This document shows, piece after piece, positions 7,901 to 16,507 of a DNA stretch of 64,000 nucleotides (position 1 is its first letter; every line of letters begins with the position of its first letter). The stretch is from positions 1-64,000 of the forward strand of contig JAEWJT010000016.1 of assembly GCA_023386345.1 (NCBI GenBank), given 5' to 3'. Under the pieces are notes generated by a model. That model was not told the DNA's origin, made no database searches, and saw only the letters and a program-made list of their open reading frames with translations. The stretch is from Bacillota bacterium. Lineage in GTDB: Bacteria; Bacillota; Clostridia; Tissierellales; Sedimentibacteraceae. The position numbers and the translations under genes were made by a program.

Positions 7901-8166
7901 GCATTTAAAAAAATCTGCCGACAATTAATGAGTCATAATCATATTTAATAAATTGCAATTTCATATAAATTGATGCTGTATGTGAAGAAATTTTTGGAGG
8001 AAAGACTAAAAATTTTGTCGTTATATCTAAAAAGATAACTGATTTTTTGAAATAAATATAATTAACTCTGCAGCTTTAGTTTTCCCATTTGATTTGTATT
8101 AAAAGGGCGGAGTTAATTGCTGTTTTTAGTACAAATAACCAAAATATATGTTTTACGGAGGTTTTT
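7901..8166 (+). promoter_or_regulatory. Long structured upstream region of the acetylation operon
   Basis: This stretch holds a hairpin at about 8020-8039 followed by six T residues (terminator-like). It also holds a long hairpin with 12-bp arms at 8060-8071 and 8107-8118 (one wobble pair). A possible -10 box (TATAAT, 8057-8062) lies at the foot of the second hairpin, but no convincing -35 box was found. A 21-codon frame (7973-8038) ends inside the first hairpin; it has no ribosome site. I cannot assign this to a known riboswitch class. Confidence 0.35.
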
Positions 8167-9597
8167 ATGGTCTTTTCCGAGCCATTGTTTTTATTTCTTT
8201 TTCTTCCTGCTGTCATGATCGGGTATTATCTCTCTCCGAAAGCAATGAAAAATCTTTTTCTTGCTATAAGTGGGCTTGCTTTCTATGCTTGGGGTGAGCC
8301 AATGTATGTAGTTGTAACAATTGCTGCTACAACAATTGACTATTTTGTCGGCATTATCATGGAGAAGTACAGAGGAAACAAATTAATTATGCGTACAGCA
8401 CTTATTGTTTCTATCTTAATAAGTGTAGGTCAGCTCATTTACTTCAAATACTGGATGTTTATCATGGGCAATATAGGCTTTTTCATGGGACAAAACATAG
8501 AAATTATTAAAATGATACCTATTGTCGGACTTAGTTTTAACACATTTCAATCCATGTCCTACACAATTGATTTATATCGCGGAAACGTTGGTATTCAGCG
8601 CAATTTCATAAACTTTTTTGCTTTTTCAACTCTTTTTCCTCAGATTGTTGCTGGCCCAATTGTATGCTATGGTGATATAGAGGATGAAGTTGACGAACGC
8701 AAGTTTACTATTGATATGGTTGGAGAGGGAATTTCGCTTTTTATCGTAGGTCTGTCAAAAAAGGTACTTCTTGCCAATAATATAGGATCTTTATGGACTT
8801 CTGTAAAGGCTATGGAATATGGTGAGCTTTCTGCACTTACTGCTTGGATTGGCATAATTGCCTTTGCATTCCAGATTTATTTTGATTTCAGCGGTTATTC
8901 CGACATGGCAGTAGGGCTTGCTAAAATGATGGGATTTCACTTTCCGAAAAACTTTGATTACCCATATATGTCGAAAAGTATATCTGAATTTTGGCGACGT
9001 TGGCATATAACTATGGGTAACTGGTTCAGAAATTACCTTTATATTCCTCTCGGCGGTAACCGCAAAGGCACCATGAGCACACTTTTAAATCTTTTTGCTG
9101 TGTGGTTTGTCACTGGTCTGTGGCATGGCGCAAGCTGGAATTTCATTATTTGGGGTCTTTATTTCGGAATTATAATTATTCTTGAGCGTCTTTTCCTTGA
9201 AAAACTTCTCGAAAAGCTTCCTTCTTTTTTAAGAATTATTTACAGCTTTGTTCTGGTGCTTTTCGGTTGGGTATTGTTTGATGGTGTTGGTACAAATGTG
9301 CTTGATATCGGTTCAATGTTTAAACTTACATTTAAATATATTGGCGCAATGTTTAACGCAAACGGAAAGTTTTTTGACCAAAGCGGACTTTATCTATTGC
9401 TTAATTATGGTATTATACTTTTGATTTGTGCCGTTGCCTCTACCGATAAGATGAAAAAGCTTGGTGATTATCTCACTGAAAAATTTCCTCATCTTATAGG
9501 ATATTCAATGACTATTGTAAAGATTGCTATGTTTGTACTTGTGACGGCTTATCTTGTGGATTCAAGCTATAATCCGTTTTTGTACTTTAATTTTTAA
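8167..9597 (+). CDS. MBOAT family O-acyltransferase (AlgI-like)
   Basis: A 476-residue polytopic membrane protein of the membrane-bound O-acyltransferase family. Conserved features are the SEFWRRWH motif with its histidine and a second WHGASWNFIIWG histidine motif; about ten hydrophobic segments span the protein. AlgI-like proteins move acetyl groups across the membrane for O-acetylation of extracellular polysaccharide or wall polymers. The ATG at 8167 follows an ACGGAGG ribosome site and gives the usual MVFSEPLFLF start; the longer frame upstream is not credible. The next gene, 11 bases downstream, encodes the DHHW partner, so the pair forms a standard two-gene acetylation module. The polymer modified is unknown. 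Confidence 0.88.
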   Translation: MVFSEPLFLFLFLPAVMIGYYLSPKAMKNLFLAISGLAFYAWGEPMYVVVTIAATTIDYFVGIIMEKYRGNKLIMRTALIVSILISVGQLIYFKYWMFIMGNIGFFMGQNIEIIKMIPIVGLSFNTFQSMSYTIDLYRGNVGIQRNFINFFAFSTLFPQIVAGPIVCYGDIEDEVDERKFTIDMVGEGISLFIVGLSKKVLLANNIGSLWTSVKAMEYGELSALTAWIGIIAFAFQIYFDFSGYSDMAVGLAKMMGFHFPKNFDYPYMSKSISEFWRRWHITMGNWFRNYLYIPLGGNRKGTMSTLLNLFAVWFVTGLWHGASWNFIIWGLYFGIIIILERLFLEKLLEKLPSFLRIIYSFVLVLFGWVLFDGVGTNVLDIGSMFKLTFKYIGAMFNANGKFFDQSGLYLLLNYGIILLICAVASTDKMKKLGDYLTEKFPHLIGYSMTIVKIAMFVLVTAYLVDSSYNPFLYFNF

Positions 9598-9608
9598 GGA
9601 GGATAAAC

Positions 9609-10793
9609 ATGTCTGATAAAAAATTTACTCCGCAAAGACTTATGATAATTTTATTTTCTATTGCCGTACTTTTCTTAGGAACAGCCTCTTTATTTGCTCC
9701 TAAGAAGAAATTTAGCGAGAACGAAAACCGCTTTCTTAAAGAATTTCCTTCTCTTATTAACCTTGAAAAATGGGCTATGGCACAGGATTTTTCTGAAAAG
9801 TGGAGAGCAATCCACTGGAATGAAATTTATGGTGACGAGCATAAATTTATGCGTGATATCGAAACCTATTATAACGACCACTTTTGGAAAAGGGATAGTT
9901 GGATTTCAATAAAAACCTATGCTGAGATGGTTTCAGGAAAACGCGAGGCAAACAATGTTTATATAGGTAAAGATGGTTATCTGATTGAGAAATTTGCAAG
10001 CTATAATAAAGAGAGAGCCGAAAAAAATATCAGTAGACTGCTCGCCTTATCAGAGTCGATGACTTATAATAAAATTCCATTTGATGTAATGCTTGTACCA
10101 TCAGCAATTGAAATAATGTCAGAAAAGCTGCCGGCATTTGCACCGCGTGCGAGCCAGCAAGAAATTGTTGATTTGGTGAAAAAAACAGGGCTAAATGTTG
10201 TAGATATAACAAATACACTTCTTAAGCATGCAGATGAATACATTTATTATCGCACAGACCATCACTGGACGAGTCTCGGTGCATACTATGCCTATGCTGA
10301 GTGGTGCAAGGTCAGAGGTGTTGAGCCAGCGCCGATTTCCGAATGGAAAAGTGAGATTTTAAGCGATAATTTTCGAGGTACAACATGGAGCAAGGTGAAT
10401 TTACCAACTTCTCCGTTTGATGAAATTACTGCATATTATAAAAATGAACAGTACAAGGTTTCGTATAATGACGGAAGCTATACTACGAACAGTATTTACG
10501 AGAGGAAGTTTTTAATGGGTAAGGACCAATACGCTGTATTTTTCAACTCTAACCAAGGACTTACTGTGGTTGAAGGAGGAGGAAAAAGCGGAAAGCTTCT
10601 TGTGATAAAGGATTCGTATGCAAATGCCTTTTGTCAGTTTGTGCTTGAGGACTATGCTGAGGTGCATATAATAGATCCAAGATTTTTTAAGGATAATATT
10701 GTTGAATACGCACTTGAAAACGGCATTACGAACGTAATTTTTCTTTATGGAATAGTAGGATTTTCAGGAAACGCAGTTATTCCAACTGAATAA
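9609..10793 (+). CDS. DHHW family protein (AlgJ/AlgX-like acetylation partner)
   Basis: A 394-residue protein with an N-terminal membrane anchor (LMIILFSIAVLFLGTASLF) and an extracytoplasmic SGNH-hydrolase-like domain. The family signature TDHHWT lies near residue 217 and a GxxKDSYANAF block near 340 would carry the catalytic serine. Such proteins accept acetyl groups delivered by the MBOAT partner and place them on polysaccharide. The gene begins after an AAGGAGG site and is directly behind the MBOAT gene. A bidirectional terminator follows. Target polymer and regulation are unknown. Confidence 0.85.
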   Translation: MSDKKFTPQRLMIILFSIAVLFLGTASLFAPKKKFSENENRFLKEFPSLINLEKWAMAQDFSEKWRAIHWNEIYGDEHKFMRDIETYYNDHFWKRDSWISIKTYAEMVSGKREANNVYIGKDGYLIEKFASYNKERAEKNISRLLALSESMTYNKIPFDVMLVPSAIEIMSEKLPAFAPRASQQEIVDLVKKTGLNVVDITNTLLKHADEYIYYRTDHHWTSLGAYYAYAEWCKVRGVEPAPISEWKSEILSDNFRGTTWSKVNLPTSPFDEITAYYKNEQYKVSYNDGSYTTNSIYERKFLMGKDQYAVFFNSNQGLTVVEGGGKSGKLLVIKDSYANAFCQFVLEDYAEVHIIDPRFFKDNIVEYALENGITNVIFLYGIVGFSGNAVIPTE

Positions 10794-10797
10794 AAAG

Positions 10798-10828
10798 AGC
10801 TGTAGCAATTTTTTGTTTTGCTACAGCT
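10798..10828. terminator. Bidirectional terminator
   Basis: Eleven-base-pair stem AGCTGTAGCAA/TTGCTACAGCT with a T-rich loop, followed by TATTTTT on the plus strand and CTTTTT on the minus strand. It serves the convergent acetylation and ABC transporter operons. Confidence 0.85.
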
Positions 10829-10833
10829 TATTT

Positions 10834-11445
10834 TTAAAATTCTTTCTTGTTATATATGTTTATAGACATCAATATTGATATTATTAATATTACTATTATT
10901 ACTACAGGAAGTGCGTATAACGCCTTTTCTATTACCTCGTCAGATGGAGGTGCTTTGATAAAATCTTTAAAAAGCAATATTATCATCGTTGGCAGCATTA
11001 AAACTACAAACATCAGCATTCTTCCTTTTTCAACTCCAAATTTAAATATTATAGGAAGCATAAGCGAAATAAATACTATAGATATACCAAATATTACTAA
11101 AATGATTATTATGTTTTCAATGTTCATTTCAGTGCCTAATAGTATTTGCGCTATGAAGTTTAATATAAGTGCAAATAATGATAAAATAATACCTAAAATA
11201 TATTTGGATAGTACCATTTGCGTTCTAGAGACTGGCATTGTAAGTCCATATTTATCCCAATTTGCTTTTTCGTCAAAAGATAATGCGGTTATTGGCATCA
11301 TTGCAAATATCATAAGCATTATAGCTCCGAACATACTGTTATTATTGGTTGCCTTTGAAAAAATTAGATAAAATATTGCAAGAACTCCAATCATTTTTGA
11401 TTGCTTTTTTAAATTTATAAAATCTTTTAAAATAAGACCTATCAT
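10834..11445 (-). CDS. ABC-2 type transporter permease
   Basis: A 203-residue membrane protein with six hydrophobic segments. It begins MIGLILKDFINLKKQ, the usual start of the short ABC-2 permeases paired with YtrA/GntR-regulated ATPases. Its start overlaps the end of the ATPase gene by four bases, so the two are translationally coupled. It would form a homodimeric channel with the ATPase. Related systems take part in bacitracin or lantibiotic responses and in undefined export; the substrate here is not known. Confidence 0.8.
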   Translation of the reverse strand: MIGLILKDFINLKKQSKMIGVLAIFYLIFSKATNNNSMFGAIMLMIFAMMPITALSFDEKANWDKYGLTMPVSRTQMVLSKYILGIILSLFALILNFIAQILLGTEMNIENIIIILVIFGISIVFISLMLPIIFKFGVEKGRMLMFVVLMLPTMIILLFKDFIKAPPSDEVIEKALYALPVVIIVILIISILMSINIYNKKEF

Positions 11446-12290
11446 TTGACACTCTCCTTCACATAAAATAACATTATATCTTCAATACTAGCCTTATCTA
11501 TGATATATTTTCCTTTTAATCTGTTTTTTAAAACAAGAGCTTCTATTCCAAATGAGTTTTTTCTAGAGCCTTTAATAGTTGATTTGTCTATATTTTTGAA
11601 TTCATCAGAAGAACATTTAAGTATGCCATAACTTTCTAATAAACTATCCTTAGCCTCGCTAAATATGATTTTGCCCTTGTGAATAAATGTTATATAATCA
11701 CAAATTTTTTCAAGGTCACTAATGATATGAGAAGAAACAAATATTGAGTGTTCTTCGTCTTGAATGAATTCTAAGAAAACGTCTAAGATTTCATCTCTAA
11801 TAATAGGATCAAGACCGCTGGTTGCCTCGTCTAATATTAATAGTTTAGAATCATGTGATAAAGCTACAGCTATAGATAGCTTCATTTTCATTCCACGAGA
11901 ATATTCTTTTATAATCTTTTTTTCTGGCAAAGTAAAGTAATTTAGCAGATTATTGAATTTCTTTTCATCCCATGTTTTATAGATGTTTTTCATTATTAAA
12001 TTTATGTCTTTAGCAGTGATGTTTTCAGGGAAAAAGCACTCATCCATTACAACGCCTATGTTTTCTTTTACTAAATTTAACTCTTTTTTATTATCTTTTC
12101 CTAATACGGTTATATTACCGTTATCTCTATGAATTAAATCTAAAATTAACTTAATAGTTGTGCTTTTACCTGCACCATTTTCGCCTATAAAGCCCATTAT
12201 GCAGCCCTTTGGCAATTCTATATTTACATTGTCGAGTTTAAAATCTTTATAACTTTTAGATAAATTAGTTATTTTAAATGCACTTTCCAT
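11442..12290 (-). CDS. ABC transporter ATP-binding protein
   Basis: A 282-residue nucleotide-binding subunit. It has GENGAGKST (Walker A), the SRGMKMKLSIA signature, LLILDEATSGLDP (Walker B) and SSHIISDLEKI (switch). A C-terminal extension of about 80 residues is typical of drug-resistance-type (CcmA/BcrA-like) subunits. The start is the ATG at 12290; an AAGGAGA ribosome site overlaps the upstream ATG at 12305, which rules that one out. It sits between the GntR regulator and the permease, in the common order regulator-ATPase-permease. Confidence 0.85.
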   Translation of the reverse strand: MESAFKITNLSKSYKDFKLDNVNIELPKGCIMGFIGENGAGKSTTIKLILDLIHRDNGNITVLGKDNKKELNLVKENIGVVMDECFFPENITAKDINLIMKNIYKTWDEKKFNNLLNYFTLPEKKIIKEYSRGMKMKLSIAVALSHDSKLLILDEATSGLDPIIRDEILDVFLEFIQDEEHSIFVSSHIISDLEKICDYITFIHKGKIIFSEAKDSLLESYGILKCSSDEFKNIDKSTIKGSRKNSFGIEALVLKNRLKGKYIIDKASIEDIMLFYVKESVK

Positions 12291-12291
12291 C

Positions 12292-12666
12292 TTATTCTCC
12301 TTCATAAATTATAGTAAGCATTTCAATTAACTCATCTAATTGTAGGCCACATTGATTGGCTACTTCCACAATATGAGTCATGCTTGCTTCAATTTTTCTT
12401 AGATTTTCCTCTCTTATCAGATTTGTATTTTTGATAGACACAAAGCTTCCCTTACCAGTCATTGAAGTAATAAAGCCTTCTCTCTCTAATTCTTCATAAG
12501 CACGCTTAGTCGTTATAACGCTTATACGAAGCTCTTTAGCCAAAACACGCATAGAAGGTAAGGCATCACCCTCATTTAATTCACCGGAAATTATGAGACC
12601 TTTGATTTGCGTGACAATCTGCTCATAAATAGGCTGTCCGTTAGAATTACTTATAAATATATTCAT
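12292..12666 (-). CDS. GntR family regulator, YtrA type
   Basis: About 124 residues. A winged helix-turn-helix (PIYEQIVTQIKGLIISGEL, LPSMRVLAKEL, TTKRAYEELEREGFI) is followed by a short helical dimerisation tail, as in YtrA-type GntR repressors, which usually control the adjoining ABC transporter and their own promoter. The start is taken as the ATG at 12666 (MNIFISNSNG). Upstream in-frame ATG (12675) and GTG (12684) are possible. No ribosome site lies at normal distance. An AAAGGAT stands about 90 bases upstream, beyond a strongly foldable stretch (12679-12752). The coding region ends two bases from the ATPase start. Confidence 0.82.
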   Translation of the reverse strand: MNIFISNSNGQPIYEQIVTQIKGLIISGELNEGDALPSMRVLAKELRISVITTKRAYEELEREGFITSMTGKGSFVSIKNTNLIREENLRKIEASMTHIVEVANQCGLQLDELIEMLTIIYEGE

Positions 12667-12830
12667 GATTTTCATGCCATGCACCGATTTTATTACAAGT
12701 CAATTGGAACTTGTGAAATAGGCAAAGCTTGCTAAAGGCAAACTCGGCACATATCCTTTCTTTGTTTTTCATTTTATTTAGCCTCTCCATGGAAACAATT
12801 AATTGTTTTATAATACATAATGTATATATC
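12667..12830 (-). ncRNA. Structured leader of the gntR-ABC operon
   Basis: On the minus strand, ATGTGCCGA (12744-12752) pairs with TCGGTGCAT (12679-12687). They enclose two more hairpins, GTTTGC/GCAAGC and ACAAGT/ACTTGT, giving a three-way-junction shape between an AAAGGA ribosome site and the start codons. A 16-bp palindrome (12793-12808, AAACAATTAATTGTTT) lies further upstream in the same leader. A small frame (ATG at 12790 or 12772 to TAA at 12647) overlaps the regulator start in another phase. No known riboswitch class was recognised. Confidence 0.45.
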
Positions 12831-12859
12831 CATTATACACAATATTTATGTCATGTCAA
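12817..12859 (-). promoter_or_regulatory. Promoter and operator of the gntR-ABC operon
   Basis: Minus-strand TTGACA (12859-12854), 16-base spacer and TATAAT (12837-12832). An inverted repeat ATAATG/CATTAT (12817-12836, 8-base centre) overlaps the -10 box, a likely autoregulatory site for the YtrA-type repressor. Confidence 0.65.
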
Positions 12860-13055
12860 TAAAAAAATTTATTTTTTGGTCAAAATTTATATAGACTCTA
12901 AATTTAAATTGTTGATATTTATCATTAAAACTGATATATTTATGATACAAAAAATCTTTATAAACTATAAAATTACACCTGCAAATTTAGGCAACAATTG
13001 CAGGGTTTCTCAACGATTTCTGATGTATAATAATTTATGAAAGGAAGGTGAGTAT

Positions 13056-13904
13056 ATGGACTGGTTGAACAGATTTAATTCTGCAATTGATTATTTAGAA
13101 AACAATCTTGATAGTGAAATTGACTATTCCTATATTGCTAAAATTGCTTGTTGTTCTGAATTTCATTTTTCCAGAATGTTTTCCTCTTTGGCTAATGTTT
13201 CTTTATCTGAGTATATTCGTCGTAGAAGGCTTACTAAAGCAGCTTTTGAAATACAGAAAGATAATGTAAAAATTATAGATATCGCCATGAAGTACGGTTA
13301 TAGTTCTCCTGACGCTTTTACGAGAGCTTTTCGTCAATTGCACGGGGTTACTCCTGTGTCCGTTCGTGAAAATAGCGTTCAATTGAGAGCATATCCTCGT
13401 ATGTCCTTTCAGATTACTATAAAAGGAGTTTCTGAAATGAATTATCGAATTGAAAACATTGATTGTAAGCTTCGTTTTGCAGTCAAAAGAGAAACCGTAA
13501 AAACTGCGGACGCTTTTAAAATTGTTCCTAAGTTGTGGGAAAATGCACGATTAAATGGGTTTTTACAAAAACTGATTGATATGTCTTGGGAAAATCCTAA
13601 GTGCCAGCTTGAAGGTTTGCTTGGTATTTTTGGCAAAGAAGCGTCAATTAAAGATGAAACCTTTGATTTACTAATGGGATGCAGGTATGATGATAATATA
13701 CCTGACGATATGGAAGAACTAATTCTTCCACCATGTTTATATGTTGTTTTTCCAAATGATAATGTTAATGCTTGGAAACGACTATACACAGAATGGCTTC
13801 CTACATCTGGCTACGAGCTTGCGAATAGCCCTTGTATAGAAAATTATTTAGCACCTGGAGCTGAAATTGAGCAAGAGCTATGGGTGCCTATCATTGCTAA
13901 ATAG
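13056..13904 (+). CDS. AraC family transcriptional regulator with GyrI-like effector domain
   Basis: A 282-residue regulator, the third AraC paralogue of this region. N-terminal helix-turn-helix units show CCSEFHFSRMF, LSEYIRRRRLTKAAFEIQ and IAMKYGYSSPDAFTRAF; the effector-binding domain starts near residue 120. It starts at an ATG behind GAAAGGAAGGTG. The 389-base region before it is shared with the divergent gntR operon and contains a TATAAT box at 13026-13031 without a clear -35 partner. A good terminator follows. Ligand and targets are unknown. Confidence 0.85.
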   Translation: MDWLNRFNSAIDYLENNLDSEIDYSYIAKIACCSEFHFSRMFSSLANVSLSEYIRRRRLTKAAFEIQKDNVKIIDIAMKYGYSSPDAFTRAFRQLHGVTPVSVRENSVQLRAYPRMSFQITIKGVSEMNYRIENIDCKLRFAVKRETVKTADAFKIVPKLWENARLNGFLQKLIDMSWENPKCQLEGLLGIFGKEASIKDETFDLLMGCRYDDNIPDDMEELILPPCLYVVFPNDNVNAWKRLYTEWLPTSGYELANSPCIENYLAPGAEIEQELWVPIIAK

Positions 13905-13985
13905 CAGATGTCTAATTGAACGCAACTAGATATTGTGAAAAGGTACTTTAAAACTAATTGAAGTACAAAGATTATATTTTATCTG

Positions 13986-14033
13986 AAAATCCACATAAAA
14001 ATCTACCAAGCTAAGATTTTATGTGGATTTTTT
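13986..14033 (+). terminator. Terminator after the third AraC gene
   Basis: Long stem (13986-14004 with 14014-14033, one bulge) whose left arm starts AAAATCCACAT, with a 9-base loop and ending in a T-run. Confidence 0.8.
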
Positions 14034-14088
14034 ATGAATTTATTTTAAATGATAAGGAATTTTTATTTTAAGCTCTTTAAAATATTTC

Positions 14089-14119
14089 TTGACAGTTATG
14101 CTACATTACAGATTATAAT
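14089..14119 (+). promoter_or_regulatory. Promoter of the flavodoxin gene
   Basis: TTGACA (14089-14094) and TATAAT (14114-14119), both perfect, but 19 bases apart. Spacers of 19 bases are typical of promoters opened by MerR-type activators; no MerR gene is nearby, so this is only a hint. Confidence 0.55.
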
Positions 14120-14169
14120 TAAGAAAATAACATAAAATACACAAGTAGAATTTTTTGGAGGGATTATTT

Positions 14170-14640
14170 ATGAGCAAAATATTAATTGTATACTATTCTT
14201 TTTCAAATACGACAAGAAACTTAGCAGAAGATATAGCAATTATTACAGATGGAGATATTAGAGAGTTGGTTTTGGAAAAACCTTATACTCTTGATTACAA
14301 TGGTGCGACAAAAGAAGTGAGAAATGAAATTGAGAGAGGATACTGTCCTAAGTTATTATCTGGAAATGAGCCTATAGATGATTATGAATATATTTTTATA
14401 GGAACACCTAATTGGTTTAAATCTTTTGCACCACCAATATTAAGCTTTTTGCGTAGTGTTAATCTAAATGGAAAAAAAATCATTCCTTTTTGTACTCATG
14501 GAGGGGGAGGATTTGGACAAATAGAAGTCGATATATCCAATGAATGTCCAAATTCGAAATTATTACAGGGTTTTGCAGCAACTAGCGATTTTGATGATAA
14601 ACAGGTTCAAGACTGGATTGACATTAAATTACATCTTTGA
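14170..14640 (+). CDS. Flavodoxin-like protein
   Basis: A 156-residue flavodoxin-fold protein. The FMN phosphate-binding loop YSFSNTTRN lies at residues 9-17, and the GTPNWFKSFAPP and THGGGGFGQ loops that cradle the isoalloxazine ring follow. It resembles the flavodoxin-like proteins annotated near NAD(P)H quinone reductases and probably carries electrons in the cytoplasm. The start is the ATG at 14170, eight bases behind GGAGGG; the in-frame TTG upstream overlaps that site. It has its own promoter with an unusual 19-base spacer. Partner proteins are not in the window. Confidence 0.82.
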   Translation: MSKILIVYYSFSNTTRNLAEDIAIITDGDIRELVLEKPYTLDYNGATKEVRNEIERGYCPKLLSGNEPIDDYEYIFIGTPNWFKSFAPPILSFLRSVNLNGKKIIPFCTHGGGGFGQIEVDISNECPNSKLLQGFAATSDFDDKQVQDWIDIKLHL

Positions 14641-14796
14641 TATTATATGTAGCAGGATAGTTTCCATATCTGCGCTTAGTACTTGATTTGTGTAGATGCC
14701 GTAATTATATTACTATACGCATTTTTATCTCTCTTGGCGCTATATATTTTAATAATAATGGATTAATGTAGATATTACATATGGAGGTAATTACGT

Positions 14797-15441
14797 ATGA
14801 AAACTCACTATTACTTAGATTGGTTTTATGAAAAGGGCTTTTCTGAGAAGTTAGTAAATGTGTTACACGAGGATATAACAGACAGAAAGTCGCTTGTTAT
14901 GATTAGTGCTGAATCGCCTGATTATAGAGATGAGCAAGTTAATATTGATAATGTTTTTGAAAGGACATGGTTTAATCAAGCTAACATTTTTTTTGATGAA
15001 TATCATTTAATTGATTATCGCACGCAGAATGAAGACGCCCAGCGATTAATTCAAAACGCCTCTGTAATTTTTTTATGTGGCGGAAGCCCTTTGCACCAAA
15101 AGCACCTTTTGATGGAATATGAATTATCGGATTTGATTAAAAAAAGCAATGCTGTAGTAATGGGAACAAGTGCTGGCGGGATGAACATGTCCGATGAATA
15201 TGTGGATGAATGCAATATTTATGAAGGTATGGCTCTTAATCACTTTTCATTTGAAGCTCATTTTGATCATGATAACACCGCACTGATTGAGGAACGCTTC
15301 CCTTTATCAGAAAAAATGGATATTTATGTGGCGGCAGACAAAGATGGTGCTGTACGTGTAAAGGAAAGCAAAATCGACATTATAGGCAATGTGTATTTAA
15401 TTTCCCACTCAAAGATTCAAAAATTAGTTGAGACGCTTTAA
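14797..15441 (+). CDS. Peptidase S51 (dipeptidase E-like) family protein
   Basis: A 214-residue cytosolic protein of the S51 fold. The nucleophile-elbow motif GTSAGGMNMS places the catalytic serine near residue 127, with a FLCGGSPLHQKHLL block before it. Peptidase E cleaves Asp-X dipeptides and cyanophycinases share the fold; the exact substrate is not evident. Start by a TATGGAGG ribosome site eleven bases before the ATG. It is a single gene followed by a terminator. The 156 bases upstream show no strong promoter. Confidence 0.75.
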   Translation: MKTHYYLDWFYEKGFSEKLVNVLHEDITDRKSLVMISAESPDYRDEQVNIDNVFERTWFNQANIFFDEYHLIDYRTQNEDAQRLIQNASVIFLCGGSPLHQKHLLMEYELSDLIKKSNAVVMGTSAGGMNMSDEYVDECNIYEGMALNHFSFEAHFDHDNTALIEERFPLSEKMDIYVAADKDGAVRVKESKIDIIGNVYLISHSKIQKLVETL

Positions 15442-15498
15442 TTAGGGTGAGTGGCTTTGACCTAAGGTTACTTGGCTATATAGACAAACACAAAATAA

Positions 15499-15542
15499 AA
15501 AGAGCATCTACCCAGTATAAGCTAACTGTGTTGGTGCTCTTT
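15499..15542 (+). terminator. Terminator after the S51 peptidase gene
   Basis: Stem AAAGAGCA/TGCTCTTT with a 28-base loop that can pair further inside, ending in T residues. Confidence 0.65.
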
Positions 15543-15788
15543 AATCATATCGCGGCTTGAATAGTTGGATAATCTAACTTACAAATTTGATAACAGATTT
15601 AAAAATTATATAAATCAATATAGTAACGGGGATTTAAGCGATTTTATTTATAGGGCTATTATTTATTATTGTAATTCTTTATATAAATAACATCCAATAA
15701 AAATACTTGTAAACTAATTAAATTAATGATATCATGTAAATATCAATTAATATAAACGCATTTTATAGCGTTATAGTGGAGGGTTGTT
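15543..15788 (+). promoter_or_regulatory. Intergenic region with promoter of the Bax-inhibitor-1 gene
   Basis: TTGTAA (15707-15712), 17-base spacer and TATCAT (15730-15735) form a fair SigA promoter. The rest of this AT-rich stretch shows no gene or strong hairpin. Confidence 0.55.
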
Positions 15789-16481
15789 ATGGAACGTAAT
15801 GAAAACAATTATGTAGAACAAAGAGTAACGTTGGCGACGCATACAAGCAAAACATTTGGATGGATGTTTTTTGGATTGATGGTGACATTTGTATTGGCAT
15901 ATACATCTTATTCTACAGGCTTTATTTTTAATATCCTTAGTATACCTAGTATAATGTATATTCTTCCTTTAGCAGAAATTCTTTTGGTTATTGTATTATC
16001 AGCAAGAATATATAAACTTCCGGTTGCTGCTACACATGCTTTGTTTTTTGTCTATGCTGTTTTAAACGGTTTAACATTTTCTGTTTATTTCTTAATCTAT
16101 GATCTTGCATCGATGATTTATGTATTTGCAATAACATCAGGTATGTTTGGAGCTATGGCATTGTATGGATTTTTTACTAAGAGTGATTTATCAAAATGGA
16201 AAACTGTACTTTTCTTTGGATTGATTGCTTTGGTAGTATTCTGGGTAGTTGCAATGTTTATTAATCTTTCGGCATTTGAAACTATAGCTTGTTCTATTGG
16301 CGTATTGATATTTGTAGGATTTACAGCATATGATACTCAAAAAATCAAACTATGCTACGAAGCATATTATAATGATCCGGAAATGTTGGAAAAAGTATCT
16401 ATTTATTCAGCATTACAAATATATCTTGATTTTATAAACTTGTTTATCTATCTTTTAAGACTTTTTGGAAGAAGAAAATAA
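15789..16481 (+). CDS. Bax inhibitor-1 family membrane protein
   Basis: A 230-residue protein with seven predicted membrane segments and the family end FTAYDTQKIK...YLDFINLFIYLLRLFG. Bacterial Bax-inhibitor-1 (YbhL/YetJ type) proteins form pH-sensitive calcium leak channels; two conserved aspartates near the C-terminus (in AYDTQK and YLDFIN) match the di-aspartyl sensor of YetJ. It starts at an ATG after GTGGAGGG. Maf follows after 26 bases and may be cotranscribed. The physiological role in this organism is unknown. Confidence 0.88.
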   Translation: MERNENNYVEQRVTLATHTSKTFGWMFFGLMVTFVLAYTSYSTGFIFNILSIPSIMYILPLAEILLVIVLSARIYKLPVAATHALFFVYAVLNGLTFSVYFLIYDLASMIYVFAITSGMFGAMALYGFFTKSDLSKWKTVLFFGLIALVVFWVVAMFINLSAFETIACSIGVLIFVGFTAYDTQKIKLCYEAYYNDPEMLEKVSIYSALQIYLDFINLFIYLLRLFGRRK

Positions 16482-16507
16482 ATATTAGTAAAGGTATTGA
16501 TAAATAA

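Noticed and set aside
7973..8038. A 21-codon frame encoding an amphipathic basic peptide before the MBOAT gene
   Set aside because: No ribosome site precedes its ATG; kept only as a note on the intergenic region.
10847..11371. A long plus-strand frame opposite the ABC permease
   Set aside because: It is the antisense of a clear membrane protein gene, with low-complexity Ile/Asn content and no ribosome site.
12729..13040. A plus-strand frame of 103 codons between the gntR and AraC genes
   Set aside because: It runs through two promoter regions, has odd Cys/His/Ile composition and no ribosome site; it is chance coding of AT-rich DNA.
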